From Vibrio sp. SNU_ST1 (GTDB lineage Bacteria > Pseudomonadota > Gammaproteobacteria > Enterobacterales > Vibrionaceae), in the NCBI RefSeq assembly GCF_030563405.1, contig NZ_CP130748.1:3038001-3102000 (forward strand): a stretch of 64,000 nucleotides of DNA, given 5' to 3'. Below are positions 30,520 through 44,660 of this stretch, piece after piece; the first letter of the stretch is position 1, and the number at the start of each line of letters is the position of its first letter. The notes under the pieces were generated by a model. That model saw only the letters and a list, made by a program, of their open reading frames with translations. It was not told where the DNA came from and ran no database searches. Position numbers and translations under genes: made by a program.

Positions 30520-30637
30520 GCCTGGCGATGTCCTACTCTCACATGGGGAAACCCCACACTACCATCGGCGCTATTGTGTTTCACTTCTGAGTTCGGCATG
30601 GAGTCAGGTGGGTCCACAATGCTATGGTCGCCAAGCA
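30520..30637 (-). rRNA. rrf: 5S rRNA, third operon
   Basis: About 118 bases. It has one private base (CTGACTCCATGCC on the minus strand where the other two read CTGATTCCATGCC). Confidence 0.96.
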
Positions 30638-30725
30638 AATTTTAAAATTCGGAAAGCTAATTTAAAAGTCTCTTCAAACTCATTCAAGGTCTGTCTTTGA
30701 GTCCACAAAACCCCTTGGGTGTTGT

Positions 30726-33618
<2,893 letters not shown>

Positions 33619-34105
33619 ATACAACCCGAAAGGGTCTTAGTGTATGGCAACTAACCAAGGTTTTTGGTTGTCATTAAGAAGGGTTAATTCTCAATGACTG
33701 TTTGCCGGACTCAATTGTGAATCAAACTAAGTTTGATTCGAATACAAGACACTTAAATGTGTTTGTTGTGTTTATCTAATGAAAGATAAACATTGAGAAC
33801 TTTTAAATTTGATTTGAATTACTCGTAAGTAATCAAATCAGTCAGCTTTCCAAATTGTTAAAGAGCAAATCACTTCATAACGAAGTAATCATTTTTAAAT
33901 ATTCTCATCGGCTTTTTGCTTCAAAGAACGCTTAAAGATGGTATCCCGTAGGGGAGTCGAACCCCTGTTACCGCCGTGAAAGGGCGGTGTCCTAGGCCTC
34001 TAGACGAACGGGACACTGGATATTGAAGAACTTGGGAGTTCTTCGTCTCTTTACTTTTCTAAACCTAATCAATCTGTGTGGACACTCATCGTAAGTATCT
34101 TCGTA
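33619..34105 (-). other. 16S-23S spacer type Glu, with boxA
   Basis: Spacer of 487 bases with one tRNA-Glu. boxA GCTCTTTAACA is at 33856-33866. The 23S-proximal half resembles the spacer of the second operon; the 16S-proximal half (tRNA-Glu onward) resembles that of the first. Confidence 0.85.
33939..34014 (-). tRNA. tRNA-Glu (anticodon TTC), second copy
   Basis: 76 bases with encoded CCA, identical to the tRNA-Glu in the first operon's spacer. Confidence 0.97.
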
Positions 34106-35660
<1,555 letters not shown>

Positions 35661-35925
35661 AAGATTTTGTGACTCAACGAATACTGACTTCAAAACTATT
35701 CTTTATAAATAAAGAGTGTAATTTTAAAGCTATTACCCCTCTCTTCTTAAATAAATAGGAACAGAATGGTAATGAATTGACTGTGCCAAAATTAAGTAAA
35801 CTTAATTTTGTATTGGTCACTCAGTTCATTGAAATCAAGTTTGATTCCGAAGAATCTGTTTTATCTAACGATAAAACGTTTTGATATTCATCAACGAGTG
35901 CCCACACAGATTGATAGGTTTAAAT

Positions 35926-36109
35926 TGTTAAAGAGCTCTAGCGTTTTGTGATTTACATCTCAGTCGCTAGGGGTGCGTACTATACCCGCACCACTTAGAG
36001 AGTCAAGGGTTATTTTCAAACTCTTATTCTCTACCGATTTCGCTACGTGACTTTCGTCTCACTCCTTGTCGGTGAGGCGGCATTATAGAGAGTTCGACAT
36101 AGAGCACAA
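35926..36109 (-). promoter_or_regulatory. Tandem rRNA promoters P1 and P2 with boxA, third operon
   Basis: Two promoters are seen on the minus strand. P1 has TTGTGC (36104-36109), 16 bases, perfect TATAAT (36082-36087) and discriminator GCCGCC. P2 has TTGACT (36001-36006), 16 bases, TATAGT (35979-35984). boxA GCTCTTTAACA follows at 35926-35936. The arrangement is like E. coli rrn P1-P2. Confidence 0.85.
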
Positions 36110-36300
36110 GAGCTTTTTTAAATAAAAGCTTCGTTCGCCTAAAAAGCCACCACATCCGCATTTTTCGAATAAAAACTAAACATTTGAGACGTATCACAGC
36201 AATACATTGGCAAAATGGAAGCCATGAACGTAAGATTCATGTGTCTATTTTGTTAATGGTAGATGCGTATATTTCGTTTATTAATATGTAGTATTCCGAT
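36110..36300. other. Intergenic region before the RRM gene
   Basis: Lies between the divergent rrn promoters and the RRM protein gene. It is A/T-rich; I found no convincing promoter, ribosome-binding site or RNA gene in it. Confidence 0.5.
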
Positions 36301-36753
36301 ATGAACTCAAAAAAATCGATGTTGTTAATTGTCGCGCTAGCTGTATTGGGCGGCATTGTTTTCTCTCAGGTAGATATATCGCCTGCAATTACCTTTATCC
36401 TTGGTGTCTTGGCTTCCGCTTTTGTTGTTAATTTTTCAAACACCAACTCAAAATCAGAGTCAGAACCTAAGGCTTCAACAAAAACACTTTATGTGGGTAA
36501 CCTTCCATACAAAGCGAATGAATCACATGTACGTGAATTGTTCTCTGAATATGGTGAAGTATTTGCTGTACGTTTAATGAAAGACAAACGTACTGGTAAA
36601 AGAAGAGGTTTTGGATTTGTTGTTATGGCAAGTAATGATGTGAATCATGCTATTTCAGAACTTAACGATAAAGATTACATGCAACGTACTTTAAAAGTAC
36701 GCGTTGCAAACGATCCTAAACATCCAGAAACGGACGAAGCTGAACTGAGCTAA
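36301..36753 (+). CDS. Membrane-anchored RNA-binding protein with one RRM domain
   Basis: 150 residues. Two hydrophobic segments (about 6-22 and 29-45) are followed by a polar Ser/Lys linker and one RNA-recognition motif. RNP2 reads LYVGNL (63-68) and RNP1 KRRGFGFV (100-107), with aromatic residues in the positions that stack on RNA bases. The domain faces the cytoplasm if the two segments form a hairpin. Bacterial RRM proteins are mostly small and soluble, so a membrane anchor is notable; targets are unknown. Its last 38 bases overlap the 3' end of murI on the other strand. No clear ribosome-binding site precedes the ATG. Confidence 0.88.
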   Translation: MNSKKSMLLIVALAVLGGIVFSQVDISPAITFILGVLASAFVVNFSNTNSKSESEPKASTKTLYVGNLPYKANESHVRELFSEYGEVFAVRLMKDKRTGKRRGFGFVVMASNDVNHAISELNDKDYMQRTLKVRVANDPKHPETDEAELS

Positions 36754-37516
36754 ACCCTAACTGCTTCAGCATACTATTTAGTGCACTTTCTTTTTTAGGA
36801 AGTGCACTACAAAAAGCCTCACGCACTCCCCCTTCTTCTGTACTGCTCTCTAAATCCAATAAATCTTGAACCCGCTTAGCAATAGCCTTACCTGAATCAA
36901 TCAACATAACGTTTTTACCTAGCACTTGCTGAATCTCTGATTTGATCAGTGGAAAATGAGTGCACCCTAAAACAGCCACATCAATTGTGTTGATCATTGG
37001 TTGAAGGATTTGCTGCAGCTCTTCAAGGTTAATCGCCTCACCTCTGAGTTTATCTTCGGCCATATCCACCAGCCGGGTAGAACCTAACAGCTCTACTCTT
37101 TTATTACTCGAGAAGTTTTTGATGAGCTCGTGCGTGTATTCACGAGTAATCGTCGCGGGAGTAGCAATAAGGCCAACCGCTTTATTAGCCAGTAACGAGG
37201 CAGGTTTGATTGCCGGGACAACACCGACAATAGGGATAAGGTTATTAGCGCGAAGTGTAGGCAGGACTATCGTACTGGCCGTATTACAAGCTATCACCAC
37301 GATATCAATAGCGTGACTCGCCACAAAACTGGCGACGATACTTTGGACTCGCTGAATGAGGACTTGCTGCTCGAGCTCACCGTATGGGTAAGCCTCGTTA
37401 TCGAATACATAAGTATAGTTATGATTCGGTAGTAACTGGCTTACCTCTTTATATACGGACAGACCGCCAACTCCAGAATCAAAGATCAATATGTTTTTTT
37501 GTATGCTTTCCGACAC
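36716..37516 (-). CDS. murI: Glutamate racemase
   Basis: Converts L- to D-glutamate for peptidoglycan. The catalytic cysteines lie in [10 protein letters not shown] and [10 protein letters not shown], and the N-terminal Asp in [12 protein letters not shown]. The start is uncertain: GTG at 37516 has AAAGG eight bases upstream and is preferred (266 residues); ATG at 37522 is too close to that site; an ATG at 37546 would put the site inside the gene. The 3' end overlaps the RRM gene. It sits downstream of btuB as in E. coli, but with a DUF71 gene in between. Confidence 0.95.
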   Translation of the reverse strand: MSESIQKNILIFDSGVGGLSVYKEVSQLLPNHNYTYVFDNEAYPYGELEQQVLIQRVQSIVASFVASHAIDIVVIACNTASTIVLPTLRANNLIPIVGVVPAIKPASLLANKAVGLIATPATITREYTHELIKNFSSNKRVELLGSTRLVDMAEDKLRGEAINLEELQQILQPMINTIDVAVLGCTHFPLIKSEIQQVLGKNVMLIDSGKAIAKRVQDLLDLESSTEEGGVREAFCSALPKKESALNSMLKQLGFSSVQLRPFLDV

Positions 37517-37582
37517 AACCATTACCTTTAATAAGTTCCGTTGCAATGATACCCCTTCACTTAGTTTTCGCCAATCATCACT

Positions 37583-38248
37583 CTACATAATGCAAGCTCG
37601 GTAGCGTTGATGCACAAAGCGCTCACCATGCTCTACATTTTCCAGCTCTATCTTAAGCTTTCCTTTAAAGCATGGCGCTGACGTGACTAAAGTATGGAAC
37701 TCACCATCTTCGCCGCATGGGTCGACGTGACTCGGTAAACTTTCGATTAGCTCAAACGTGTATTCTTTCCCACAATAGCTCATGTCTAATGCATCGCTAT
37801 CGACCGTGACGAGAAAGGTTTCGATTCCTCTGTCTATGATTTCACTCGCAAGTGCCTGACTACTCTCTCCCATTAGGGGAAACACACACTCCCAACCAGC
37901 TGGTTCTATATAACTTCTTCTGTAATCGGCAATGCCATTACAGAACATATCTCCAAACGCAACCGCATCGATTGATAAGCCAGAACCTTTAAGTGCCGAG
38001 ACAATCGTACTTTGGTAAACCTCATTACTTGGGAAGACTTCCGGTAGCTCAATCATGATTAATGGTAAACCGACCAATCGAGATTGCATTGCAACTACCT
38101 CAATAGGAGTTACCTGGAAAGGAACTTCATCTCCAACATACGTCGTATAGAGAGCAACAACTTCGTACTCGGTGCTTTCAAGTAGACGCTCTAACGTTAA
38201 CGTTGAGTCTTTACCTGACGACCAACTTATGACGACTTTCTTTTTCAT
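37583..38248 (-). CDS. DUF71/COG2102 ATP-pyrophosphatase, B12-linked subgroup
   Basis: 221 residues. The N-terminal PP-loop SWSSGKDSTLTLERL binds ATP and the C-terminal EDGEFHTL is the family signature. Archaeal and eukaryotic relatives are diphthine-ammonia ligases; bacteria lack diphthamide, and published comparative genomics assigned the bacterial, btuB-linked subgroup to B12 salvage, perhaps an amide-forming step. Here it lies directly downstream of btuB on the same strand, behind an intrinsic terminator, which supports that link. The ATG at 38248 has GGA seven bases upstream; a TTG at 38260 is less likely. Confidence 0.85.
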   Translation of the reverse strand: MKKKVVISWSSGKDSTLTLERLLESTEYEVVALYTTYVGDEVPFQVTPIEVVAMQSRLVGLPLIMIELPEVFPSNEVYQSTIVSALKGSGLSIDAVAFGDMFCNGIADYRRSYIEPAGWECVFPLMGESSQALASEIIDRGIETFLVTVDSDALDMSYCGKEYTFELIESLPSHVDPCGEDGEFHTLVTSAPCFKGKLKIELENVEHGERFVHQRYRACIM

Positions 38249-38264
38249 TGATATATCCAATAAG

Positions 38265-38288
38265 AAAAAACCGCCCGAAGGCGGTTTA
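38265..38288 (-). terminator. btuB intrinsic terminator
   Basis: ACCGCC-TTCG-GGCGGT followed by six Ts, 9 bases after the btuB stop and before the DUF71 gene, which must depend on read-through or its own promoter. Confidence 0.9.
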
Positions 38289-38296
38289 GTTGTTAA

Positions 38297-40159
38297 TTAG
38301 AACTGGTAAGACGCTGATACGAAGTATTCACGACCCGGTGTCGCGTAGCCACTATACATTTCATAGTCTTTATCAAATGCGTTACTCAGTTTACCTTTCA
38401 CTTTAAGGTCTGAAGAAACTGCGTATTCAGCAGTAAAGTTCCAAAGGCTGTAACTTGCTAATCGTGTTGTCCCTTTAAAGCGTTCACCTTGGTAAAGGTA
38501 CTGAGAACCTAAAATCCAATCACCAAATTCAGCAAAAGAATTCCACTTAGCACCTTGTTTAGAGCGGTATGCTAATTGTTGTTCCTTTCCATTCGACTTA
38601 TCTACTGGATCTTTCCAATCAAGGTAGAACTGGTGCGTAACGATTGAGGTGTCAAAACCTAGACCTAGTTCAATACCTTTTATTTCAGCCTCACCAATAT
38701 TAGTCATGCCTGAACCTTGCCACATCAACATATTATCAATCTTATTGATGAAACCTGTAATAGACCAATCTAAAGAAGGATATGAACCTTCTAACGTCAG
38801 CTCGGTATTCTGAGAGTCTTCTGCTTTTAGATTAGGGGCTTCATAACCTGGGTAGTATAGATCTAAAAAGGTAGGTGCTCTGAAGGCTGTGCCATGGCTG
38901 GCTTTAATCTCATAGTTATTTAGAAACGCCCAACCTGCAGCCGCTTGCCACGTTGTTGTATTTCCATACTGGCTATTATCATCATTTCGAGCGCTTGCTT
39001 CCAGTGTCCAACTATCTAGAGTGTATTGACTAATAACACTTACACCATAGTTTTCACGCGGGTTCTCTTCTGGCTTGTAGTAACTAGAACCTGTATAGCC
39101 CTCACCTAACTCTTCACGACGGTAATCTAACCCCCCCCCCAAAGCCAACTGCTCACTTACTCGGTATGAATTTAGCCAAGCAGCATTAATTTGGTTGATC
39201 GATGTGATGCCTCCACTTTTTTTACCCTTACCTACGACGTAATCATAGTTATCTTGCTCTGCATAAGTAAGGTCAAGAGTTGAAGTGAGGCTGTCTTCGT
39301 TGTAAGCCACATTTGTGTTAATTGAGCGAAACTCAGTTCTACCAACCTTTTCTTTATGAACAGCAGGATAAGTAACACCATTCCAAGACGATGCTTTACT
39401 GCTACTGTCATATTCGCCTTCGTTATCGTAAGCAACAACATTTACAAAAGCATTAACTTCCTTGGTTAACTGATTTTGGTAGCCGATATTTACATTATAT
39501 GACTCAAAACCATGCTCATCACCATCATTAATACCCACTAGAGGTTTTACGTTGAAACCGTCATCTTTTTCATAACCAACGACGGCTTTAATGTGTTGGC
39601 TCTCATCTATCTTATGCAGGGCCGCTAAAGACGTTACGTAATGGTTATTTGTACCGTAGCCACCATATACTTTAACTGCATTTTCACTCACATCAGCTCT
39701 GGTAATAATATTGATTACTCCAGAAATTGCTTCTGAACCATATATAGAAGCACGAGCACCTCGAATGAATTCAACTCTTTCAATTGAGTTAACTGGCAGA
39801 GAGTTAAAGTCAACGCCTCCCATCATAGCTCTTGGTAAGCGAGTGCCATCCATAAGAACTAGAACTTGAGAGGAGCTACCACCACGTACATAAAATGATG
39901 CACTTTGACCACGGCCACCATATTGAGCAACTTCAACACTAGGCAGCGTACGAAAAACCTCAAGAAGACTATTCGCTTGAAGTTTAGAAATATCTTCTTT
40001 GGTAATGACAACGGTTTGCGCTAATACCGCACCATCAACTTGTTCAAAGCGGTTAGCCGTAACCACCATTGTTTCGTCGGTAGATGCTTCTTGGGCGTGT
40101 AAATTGGAGATAGGTGAAAGCAGCGATGCTACAGCAACCGCTAAAAGGGATTTGTTCAT
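38297..40159 (-). CDS. btuB: TonB-dependent vitamin B12 outer-membrane receptor
   Basis: Imports cobalamin across the outer membrane using TonB energy. 620 residues with a signal peptide ([20 protein letters not shown], cleaved after HAQ), TonB box DETMVVTA, plug domain with [19 protein letters not shown], a 22-strand barrel and a C-terminal Phe (YFVSASYQF). AGGATCACAAC precedes the ATG and a cobalamin riboswitch lies upstream. The stretch encoding LGGGL (near residue 340) is a run of ten Gs on the coding strand (39131-39140), prone to slippage. Confidence 0.95.
   Translation of the reverse strand: MNKSLLAVAVASLLSPISNLHAQEASTDETMVVTANRFEQVDGAVLAQTVVITKEDISKLQANSLLEVFRTLPSVEVAQYGGRGQSASFYVRGGSSSQVLVLMDGTRLPRAMMGGVDFNSLPVNSIERVEFIRGARASIYGSEAISGVINIITRADVSENAVKVYGGYGTNNHYVTSLAALHKIDESQHIKAVVGYEKDDGFNVKPLVGINDGDEHGFESYNVNIGYQNQLTKEVNAFVNVVAYDNEGEYDSSSKASSWNGVTYPAVHKEKVGRTEFRSINTNVAYNEDSLTSTLDLTYAEQDNYDYVVGKGKKSGGITSINQINAAWLNSYRVSEQLALGGGLDYRREELGEGYTGSSYYKPEENPRENYGVSVISQYTLDSWTLEASARNDDNSQYGNTTTWQAAAGWAFLNNYEIKASHGTAFRAPTFLDLYYPGYEAPNLKAEDSQNTELTLEGSYPSLDWSITGFINKIDNMLMWQGSGMTNIGEAEIKGIELGLGFDTSIVTHQFYLDWKDPVDKSNGKEQQLAYRSKQGAKWNSFAEFGDWILGSQYLYQGERFKGTTRLASYSLWNFTAEYAVSSDLKVKGKLSNAFDKDYEMYSGYATPGREYFVSASYQF
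39131..39140 (-). repeat. Ten-G homopolymer within btuB
   Basis: Ten consecutive Cs on the plus strand are Gs in the btuB reading frame. A change of one base would truncate BtuB shortly after residue 340. Confidence 0.9.
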
Positions 40160-40206
40160 GTTGTGATCCTAAATCGCGTAAAGTCCTACCAAACCACATT
40201 TTATGG

Positions 40207-40395
40207 TTTGGCCGCTGGCAGGTATTCGGACTCAAGAGCACAACCTTATGGTTACCTAATATTCGACTTCCCACAAAATGCTATTTGCAGTGTCTTTGAA
40301 TACTCGTTCTCTCTTACCGCTGCGCGTCAGTTCTGGATTTACACCAGATTCCCTCTTCAGCCATCTATACATCCACATGGCACCAGCTTGCCGGA
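40207..40395 (-). promoter_or_regulatory. Cobalamin riboswitch of btuB
   Basis: On the minus strand the conserved order is seen: GGGAATCTGGTGTAAATCC, then the ACTGACGCGCAGCGGTAAG core, and GAGTCCGAATACCTGCC, the B12 box. It ends 47 bases before the btuB ATG and is expected to shut off btuB when adenosylcobalamin binds. Ends are approximate. Confidence 0.88.
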
Positions 40396-40556
40396 AATAG
40401 TATTGACCTATGAATCATTTGTCTAGTCTAAGATAGTTATAAGCTATAGTTTTCATCGTCTATTTAGACTGAATGGCCCTCAACACTGGACAAGCGCCTG
40501 TGATTGAATAAAATCTGCGCTCTTGATTTAAAAGCACGACAGCAAAAGGCATAACA

Positions 40557-41666
40557 ATGGCGAATTTAGAAGTAAACCCGCAACGCTACCAAGAACAACT
40601 GGCAGAAAAGACTGAGCGTCTTACTGAAATGTTCTCAGAATATAATGTGCCTGAGCTGGAAGTGTATGAATCTCCAGAACAACACTACCGCATGCGTGCA
40701 GAGTTCCGCGTGTGGCATGAAGGTGACGATATGTATTACGTCATGTTCAATCAAGAAACTAAAGAAAAATACCGTGTCGACCAGTTCCCAGCAGCTAGCC
40801 GCCTGATCAACGACCTAATGCCTCTATTAACGGATGCAATGAAGGACAACCACTCTCTACGCCACAAATTATTCCAAGTAGACTTCCTTTCGACTTTAAG
40901 CGGCGAGGTTTTGGTGTCACTGCTTTACCACCGCCAATTAGGTGAGCAGTGGATTCAAGACGCTAAAGCGCTAAAACAACAATTGAATGATGAAGGTTTT
41001 AACCTAAACCTGATTGGCCGTGCGCGTAAGATGAAAATAGTACTGGATCGCGACTACGTCATTGAAAAGCTAGATGTGAATGGTGATAGCTACATCTACC
41101 AGCAAGTTGAGAACAGCTTTACTCAACCAAACGGTAAAGTAGCAGAGAAAATGCTGGAGTGGGCAGTCGACTGTACTCAAGACAGCAAAGGCGACTTGCT
41201 TGAGCTTTACTGTGGTAACGGTAACTTCTCACTAGCGCTGGCACAGAACTTTGAGCGTGTACTGGCAACAGAGTTAGCGAAGCCATCTGTTGAGTCTGCT
41301 CAATACAACATTGCGGCGAACAAGATTGATAATGTTCAGATCATCCGCATGTCTGCGGAAGATTTTACCGTAGCAATGGAAGGCAAGCGTGAATTCCGTC
41401 GTCTACAGCAAGCGAACATCGATCTTAAGAGCTACAACTGCAACACTATCTTTGTTGATCCACCGCGTTCAGGTATGGATGTTGATACTTGTAAGATGGT
41501 TCAAGGCTACGAGCGTATCATGTACATCTCTTGTAACCCTGAGACATTGAAAGAGAATCTAGACATTCTAAGCGAAACACACGACATCACTCGTTTTGCT
41601 CTATTTGACCAGTTCCCTTACACGCATCACATGGAAGCCGGTGTATTCCTAGAGCGTAAGGCGTAA
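40557..41666 (+). CDS. trmA: tRNA (uracil-5-)-methyltransferase
   Basis: Makes 5-methyluridine at position 54 of the tRNA T-loop using S-adenosylmethionine. 369 residues, usual length. The SAM-binding motif [13 protein letters not shown], the motif DPPRSGMD and the catalytic-Cys motif YISCNPETL are present, with a His-Glu-rich C-terminus (HHMEAGVFL). An AAGG sequence precedes the ATG. It is divergent from btuB and convergent with yijD-fabR across a bidirectional terminator. Confidence 0.97.
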   Translation: MANLEVNPQRYQEQLAEKTERLTEMFSEYNVPELEVYESPEQHYRMRAEFRVWHEGDDMYYVMFNQETKEKYRVDQFPAASRLINDLMPLLTDAMKDNHSLRHKLFQVDFLSTLSGEVLVSLLYHRQLGEQWIQDAKALKQQLNDEGFNLNLIGRARKMKIVLDRDYVIEKLDVNGDSYIYQQVENSFTQPNGKVAEKMLEWAVDCTQDSKGDLLELYCGNGNFSLALAQNFERVLATELAKPSVESAQYNIAANKIDNVQIIRMSAEDFTVAMEGKREFRRLQQANIDLKSYNCNTIFVDPPRSGMDVDTCKMVQGYERIMYISCNPETLKENLDILSETHDITRFALFDQFPYTHHMEAGVFLERKA

Positions 41667-41696
41667 ATCTCGCTCCCTAAGACATACAGCAGATAC

Positions 41697-41726
41697 AAAA
41701 AAACGAGCCAATTGGCTCGTTTTTTA
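41697..41726. terminator. Bidirectional terminator between trmA and yijD
   Basis: Perfect palindrome AAAAAACGAGCCAAT / ATTGGCTCGTTTTTT, serving both converging units. Confidence 0.92.
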
Positions 41727-41739
41727 TTTATACGTTGGT

Positions 41740-42111
41740 TTACGCGGTTTTACCGATAAAGCCTAGCTTCTTACCTACCCAAGCGAGTAGCAGCATCGCT
41801 ACAATAATCGCAAAGAAGTTTGAGCCTGCATCAGGGTGTTGTGCTTTCACAAAAGCCGAATGGCCAAATGCACCTACAAAGAAACAAGCTAAACCCACTA
41901 ATGGAATATCTTCAGATACTGGATTCGTTAGGTATTCTTGGTAAAGTGCTTGTACCGCCAAGACTAAAGCAATCAGTGGGAAAATAGAGAAGCCCACTTC
42001 GCTCATTGTTACCCAAGATAACAGAGCATCACCACACACACCGGCAATAACAGCAAGTACGAGTGTCTTTCTTTCAGAACCACGGTTTACAGTATTATTT
42101 TCATTCGACAT
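41740..42111 (-). CDS. yijD: YijD family inner-membrane protein (DUF1422)
   Basis: 123 residues with about four hydrophobic segments (17-37, 41-57, 72-86, 98-113). Function unknown. The gene order fabR-yijD next to trmA is the same as in E. coli, and the start codon shares one base with the fabR stop (TAATG), so the two are translationally coupled. Coupling to the fatty-acid regulator suggests a role near membrane lipid balance, but that is inference. Confidence 0.88.
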   Translation of the reverse strand: MSNENNTVNRGSERKTLVLAVIAGVCGDALLSWVTMSEVGFSIFPLIALVLAVQALYQEYLTNPVSEDIPLVGLACFFVGAFGHSAFVKAQHPDAGSNFFAIIVAMLLLAWVGKKLGFIGKTA

Positions 42112-42752
42112 TATTCAATCCCGCCTTTTAATCGGTTACGTTCACGTTCTTTACGATACCAAAAAGCCCCTTTGGCCATCATTCGCAATTGCATGATCAA
42201 ACGTTCAGCTAATTCATCTCGCTGACGTCGATCTAAATCTAATGCTTCTGCCCCTGAGTTAAAAACCAAGATGACGGAGGCTTCCGCTTGAGTAAAAGCT
42301 TCGTCTCTTGTCATTCCTGTTGTGATTAAATATTCGGTTAACTCAGCAGAGAAGTGCTGTATCTCACGAGCTACCGCAGCACGAAACTCAAATGAAGTTC
42401 CTGAGCGCTCCCGCAATAACAGTCTGAATACGTTTGGACTGCTTTCAATGAATTCCATAAAGGTTTCAACCGATGTGCGAATCACGCTGCCTTCTTTTAC
42501 TATGCGTTGCCTAGCTTGACGCATCAGTTGACGCAACAATAAACCACCTTCATCAACCATGGTTAAGCCAAGCTCATCCATGTCTTTGAAATGACGATAA
42601 AAGGAAGTCGGAGCTATTCCAGCCTCACGAGCGACTTCTCTCAAGCTTAGATTAGAAAAACTACGATCGGCACTGAGTTGGCTAAATGCCGCATCAATTA
42701 AGCTACGACGAGTCTTTTCTTTTTGCTGTGCGCGAATGCCCATTGGTTTCAT
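42111..42752 (-). CDS. fabR: TetR-family regulator of unsaturated fatty acid synthesis
   Basis: Represses fabA/fabB-type genes in response to the ratio of unsaturated to saturated acyl-CoA or acyl-ACP. 213 residues. The helix-turn-helix region [20 protein letters not shown] (about 36-55) is nearly the same as in E. coli FabR, followed by [20 protein letters not shown]. The start is taken as ATG 42752; ATG 42743 ([10 protein letters not shown]) is equally like E. coli. It is divergent from sthA. Confidence 0.95.
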   Translation of the reverse strand: MKPMGIRAQQKEKTRRSLIDAAFSQLSADRSFSNLSLREVAREAGIAPTSFYRHFKDMDELGLTMVDEGGLLLRQLMRQARQRIVKEGSVIRTSVETFMEFIESSPNVFRLLLRERSGTSFEFRAAVAREIQHFSAELTEYLITTGMTRDEAFTQAEASVILVFNSGAEALDLDRRQRDELAERLIMQLRMMAKGAFWYRKERERNRLKGGIE

Positions 42753-43079
42753 ACTTTATCAACATCTTCTTTTACAGCCTAAACAGGCATGTCTAATACT
42801 CTATTCAATATAACGCGAATCACTTACTTATATAAGGCACTCTGGTTATATAAGACACTAAACACTCCTCTTTGTTCACGTATCGAAGTAAATACGTTCA
42901 AAGAAAACATTTCAATATCCGCACCGTCATTTGGAGACATACGACATACCAAATATTATTTTTTCAGTAGCATGACGTGATCTCACCGACTCTCTGATGC
43001 CCTTTTCATGTACCCAAGAACAGAATCAGTTAAAATCTCGCTAAAGCAATGTTAATCAAATATAACAAGGAAGATATCT
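42753..43079. other. Divergent intergenic region fabR-sthA
   Basis: 327 bases with no gene. It holds the ribosome-binding site of sthA (AAGGAAGA, 43068-43075) and presumably both promoters. I could not identify a clear FabR operator. Confidence 0.5.
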
Positions 43080-44480
43080 ATGTCGCACTCCAACCACTTT
43101 GATGTAATCGTAATTGGTAGTGGCCCCGGAGGAGAAGGGGCAGCGATGGGATTAACCAAAGCCGGGTTGAACGTTGCTATCATTGAAAAAGAGAGCAGCG
43201 TTGGTGGTGGTTGTACCCACTGGGGGACTATTCCTTCCAAAGCACTGCGTCATGCCGTAAGTCGTATTATTGAATTCAACAGTAACCCTCTGTTTTGTCA
43301 GAACAATAAAAGTATCCACTCAACATTTTCCAATATTCTGGGGCATGCTAAATCGGTCATCGACAAACAGACTCGCTTGCGCCAAGGTTTCTACGATCGC
43401 AACCAATGCACGTTAGTCTTCGGTACTGCACGTTTTATCGATACCCACACGATCTCCGTAATGCAAAGCGACGGTACTGAAGAACACTACAGCGCAGACA
43501 AATTTGTTATCGCGACAGGTTCTCGTCCTTATCAGCCAGACAACGTCGACTTCATGCATGAACGTGTCTACGACAGCGATTCGATTCTTTCTCTTAAACA
43601 CGATCCTCAGCACATCATCATCTATGGTGCTGGTGTTATCGGCTGTGAATATGCCTCTATATTTCGCGGTTTAGGCGTTAAAACCGATCTCATTAATACT
43701 CGCGATCGCCTGTTGTCCTTCTTAGATAACGAAACCTCAGATGCACTTTCTTACCACTTCTGGAACAGTGGCGTTGTTATTCGTAACGATGAGACCTTTG
43801 AGAAAATTGAAGGAACTGATGATGGTGTAATCATTCACCTAGAGTCAGGTAAAAAAATGCGTGCCGATTGCCTACTGTATGCCAATGGTCGAACGGGCAA
43901 TACAGATAAACTGAACCTTGGTGCGGTTGGCTTAGAAGCGGACTCTCGTGGACAAGTATCAGTCAACAGCAACTACCAAACCAGTGTTGAACATGTTTAC
44001 GCTGTCGGTGATGTGATTGGGTATCCTAGCCTAGCAAGTGCTGCTTATGACCAAGGTCGATTTGTGGCCCAAGCCGTGGTGAAAGGTGAAGCAGAAAGAC
44101 ACCTTATCGAAGACATCCCAACAGGTATCTACACCATTCCTGAGATCAGCTCTGTCGGTAAAACCGAGCAAGAGCTTACTGCAGCTAAAGTACCGTATGA
44201 AGTGGGACGTTCTTCATTCAAGCACTTAGCTCGCGCTCAAATTGCAGGTAAAGATATTGGTAGCTTGAAGATACTTTTCCATCGTGAAACTAAAGAGATT
44301 TTAGGTATCCACGTGTTTGGTGAACGTGCCGCTGAAATAATTCACATTGGTCAGGCGATCATGGAACAAAAAGGTGAAGCCAACACCATCGAATACTTTG
44401 TGAATACTACCTTTAACTATCCGACGATGGCCGAGGCGTATCGCGTCGCAGCGCTTAACGGACTTAACCGTTTGTTCTAA
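43080..44480 (+). CDS. sthA: Soluble pyridine nucleotide transhydrogenase
   Basis: FAD enzyme moving hydride between NADPH and NAD+, usually to drain excess NADPH. 466 residues, usual length. The FAD-binding [10 protein letters not shown], the [17 protein letters not shown] region with only one of the two redox cysteines (typical of SthA as against lipoamide dehydrogenases), the NAD-binding [11 protein letters not shown], and a C-terminal [11 protein letters not shown] are seen. It has a good ribosome-binding site and its own terminator. Confidence 0.97.
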   Translation: MSHSNHFDVIVIGSGPGGEGAAMGLTKAGLNVAIIEKESSVGGGCTHWGTIPSKALRHAVSRIIEFNSNPLFCQNNKSIHSTFSNILGHAKSVIDKQTRLRQGFYDRNQCTLVFGTARFIDTHTISVMQSDGTEEHYSADKFVIATGSRPYQPDNVDFMHERVYDSDSILSLKHDPQHIIIYGAGVIGCEYASIFRGLGVKTDLINTRDRLLSFLDNETSDALSYHFWNSGVVIRNDETFEKIEGTDDGVIIHLESGKKMRADCLLYANGRTGNTDKLNLGAVGLEADSRGQVSVNSNYQTSVEHVYAVGDVIGYPSLASAAYDQGRFVAQAVVKGEAERHLIEDIPTGIYTIPEISSVGKTEQELTAAKVPYEVGRSSFKHLARAQIAGKDIGSLKILFHRETKEILGIHVFGERAAEIIHIGQAIMEQKGEANTIEYFVNTTFNYPTMAEAYRVAALNGLNRLF

Positions 44481-44527
44481 ACAAAGAACCAATAGGACTA
44501 TTTGACCACCTGTAGGCCAAATACATA

Positions 44528-44557
44528 AACAGCAAGCCATGAGCTTGCTGTTTTTAT
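44528..44557 (+). terminator. sthA terminator
   Basis: AAACAGCAAGC / GCTTGCTGTTT stem with a CATGA loop and following Ts. Confidence 0.9.
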
Positions 44558-44660
44558 TTAAGACACTGAATTATTGCGTCATACCAGCATTAAAATCATG
44601 TCATTCTAAATGCTACTTTACCTGCACTGTCTCTATTTTTTGTTCCCTGAACTAAGCTAG

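Noticed and set aside
42789..42980. A 63-codon plus-strand frame between fabR and sthA
   Set aside because: No ribosome-binding site, no domain, and composition like the surrounding intergenic DNA.
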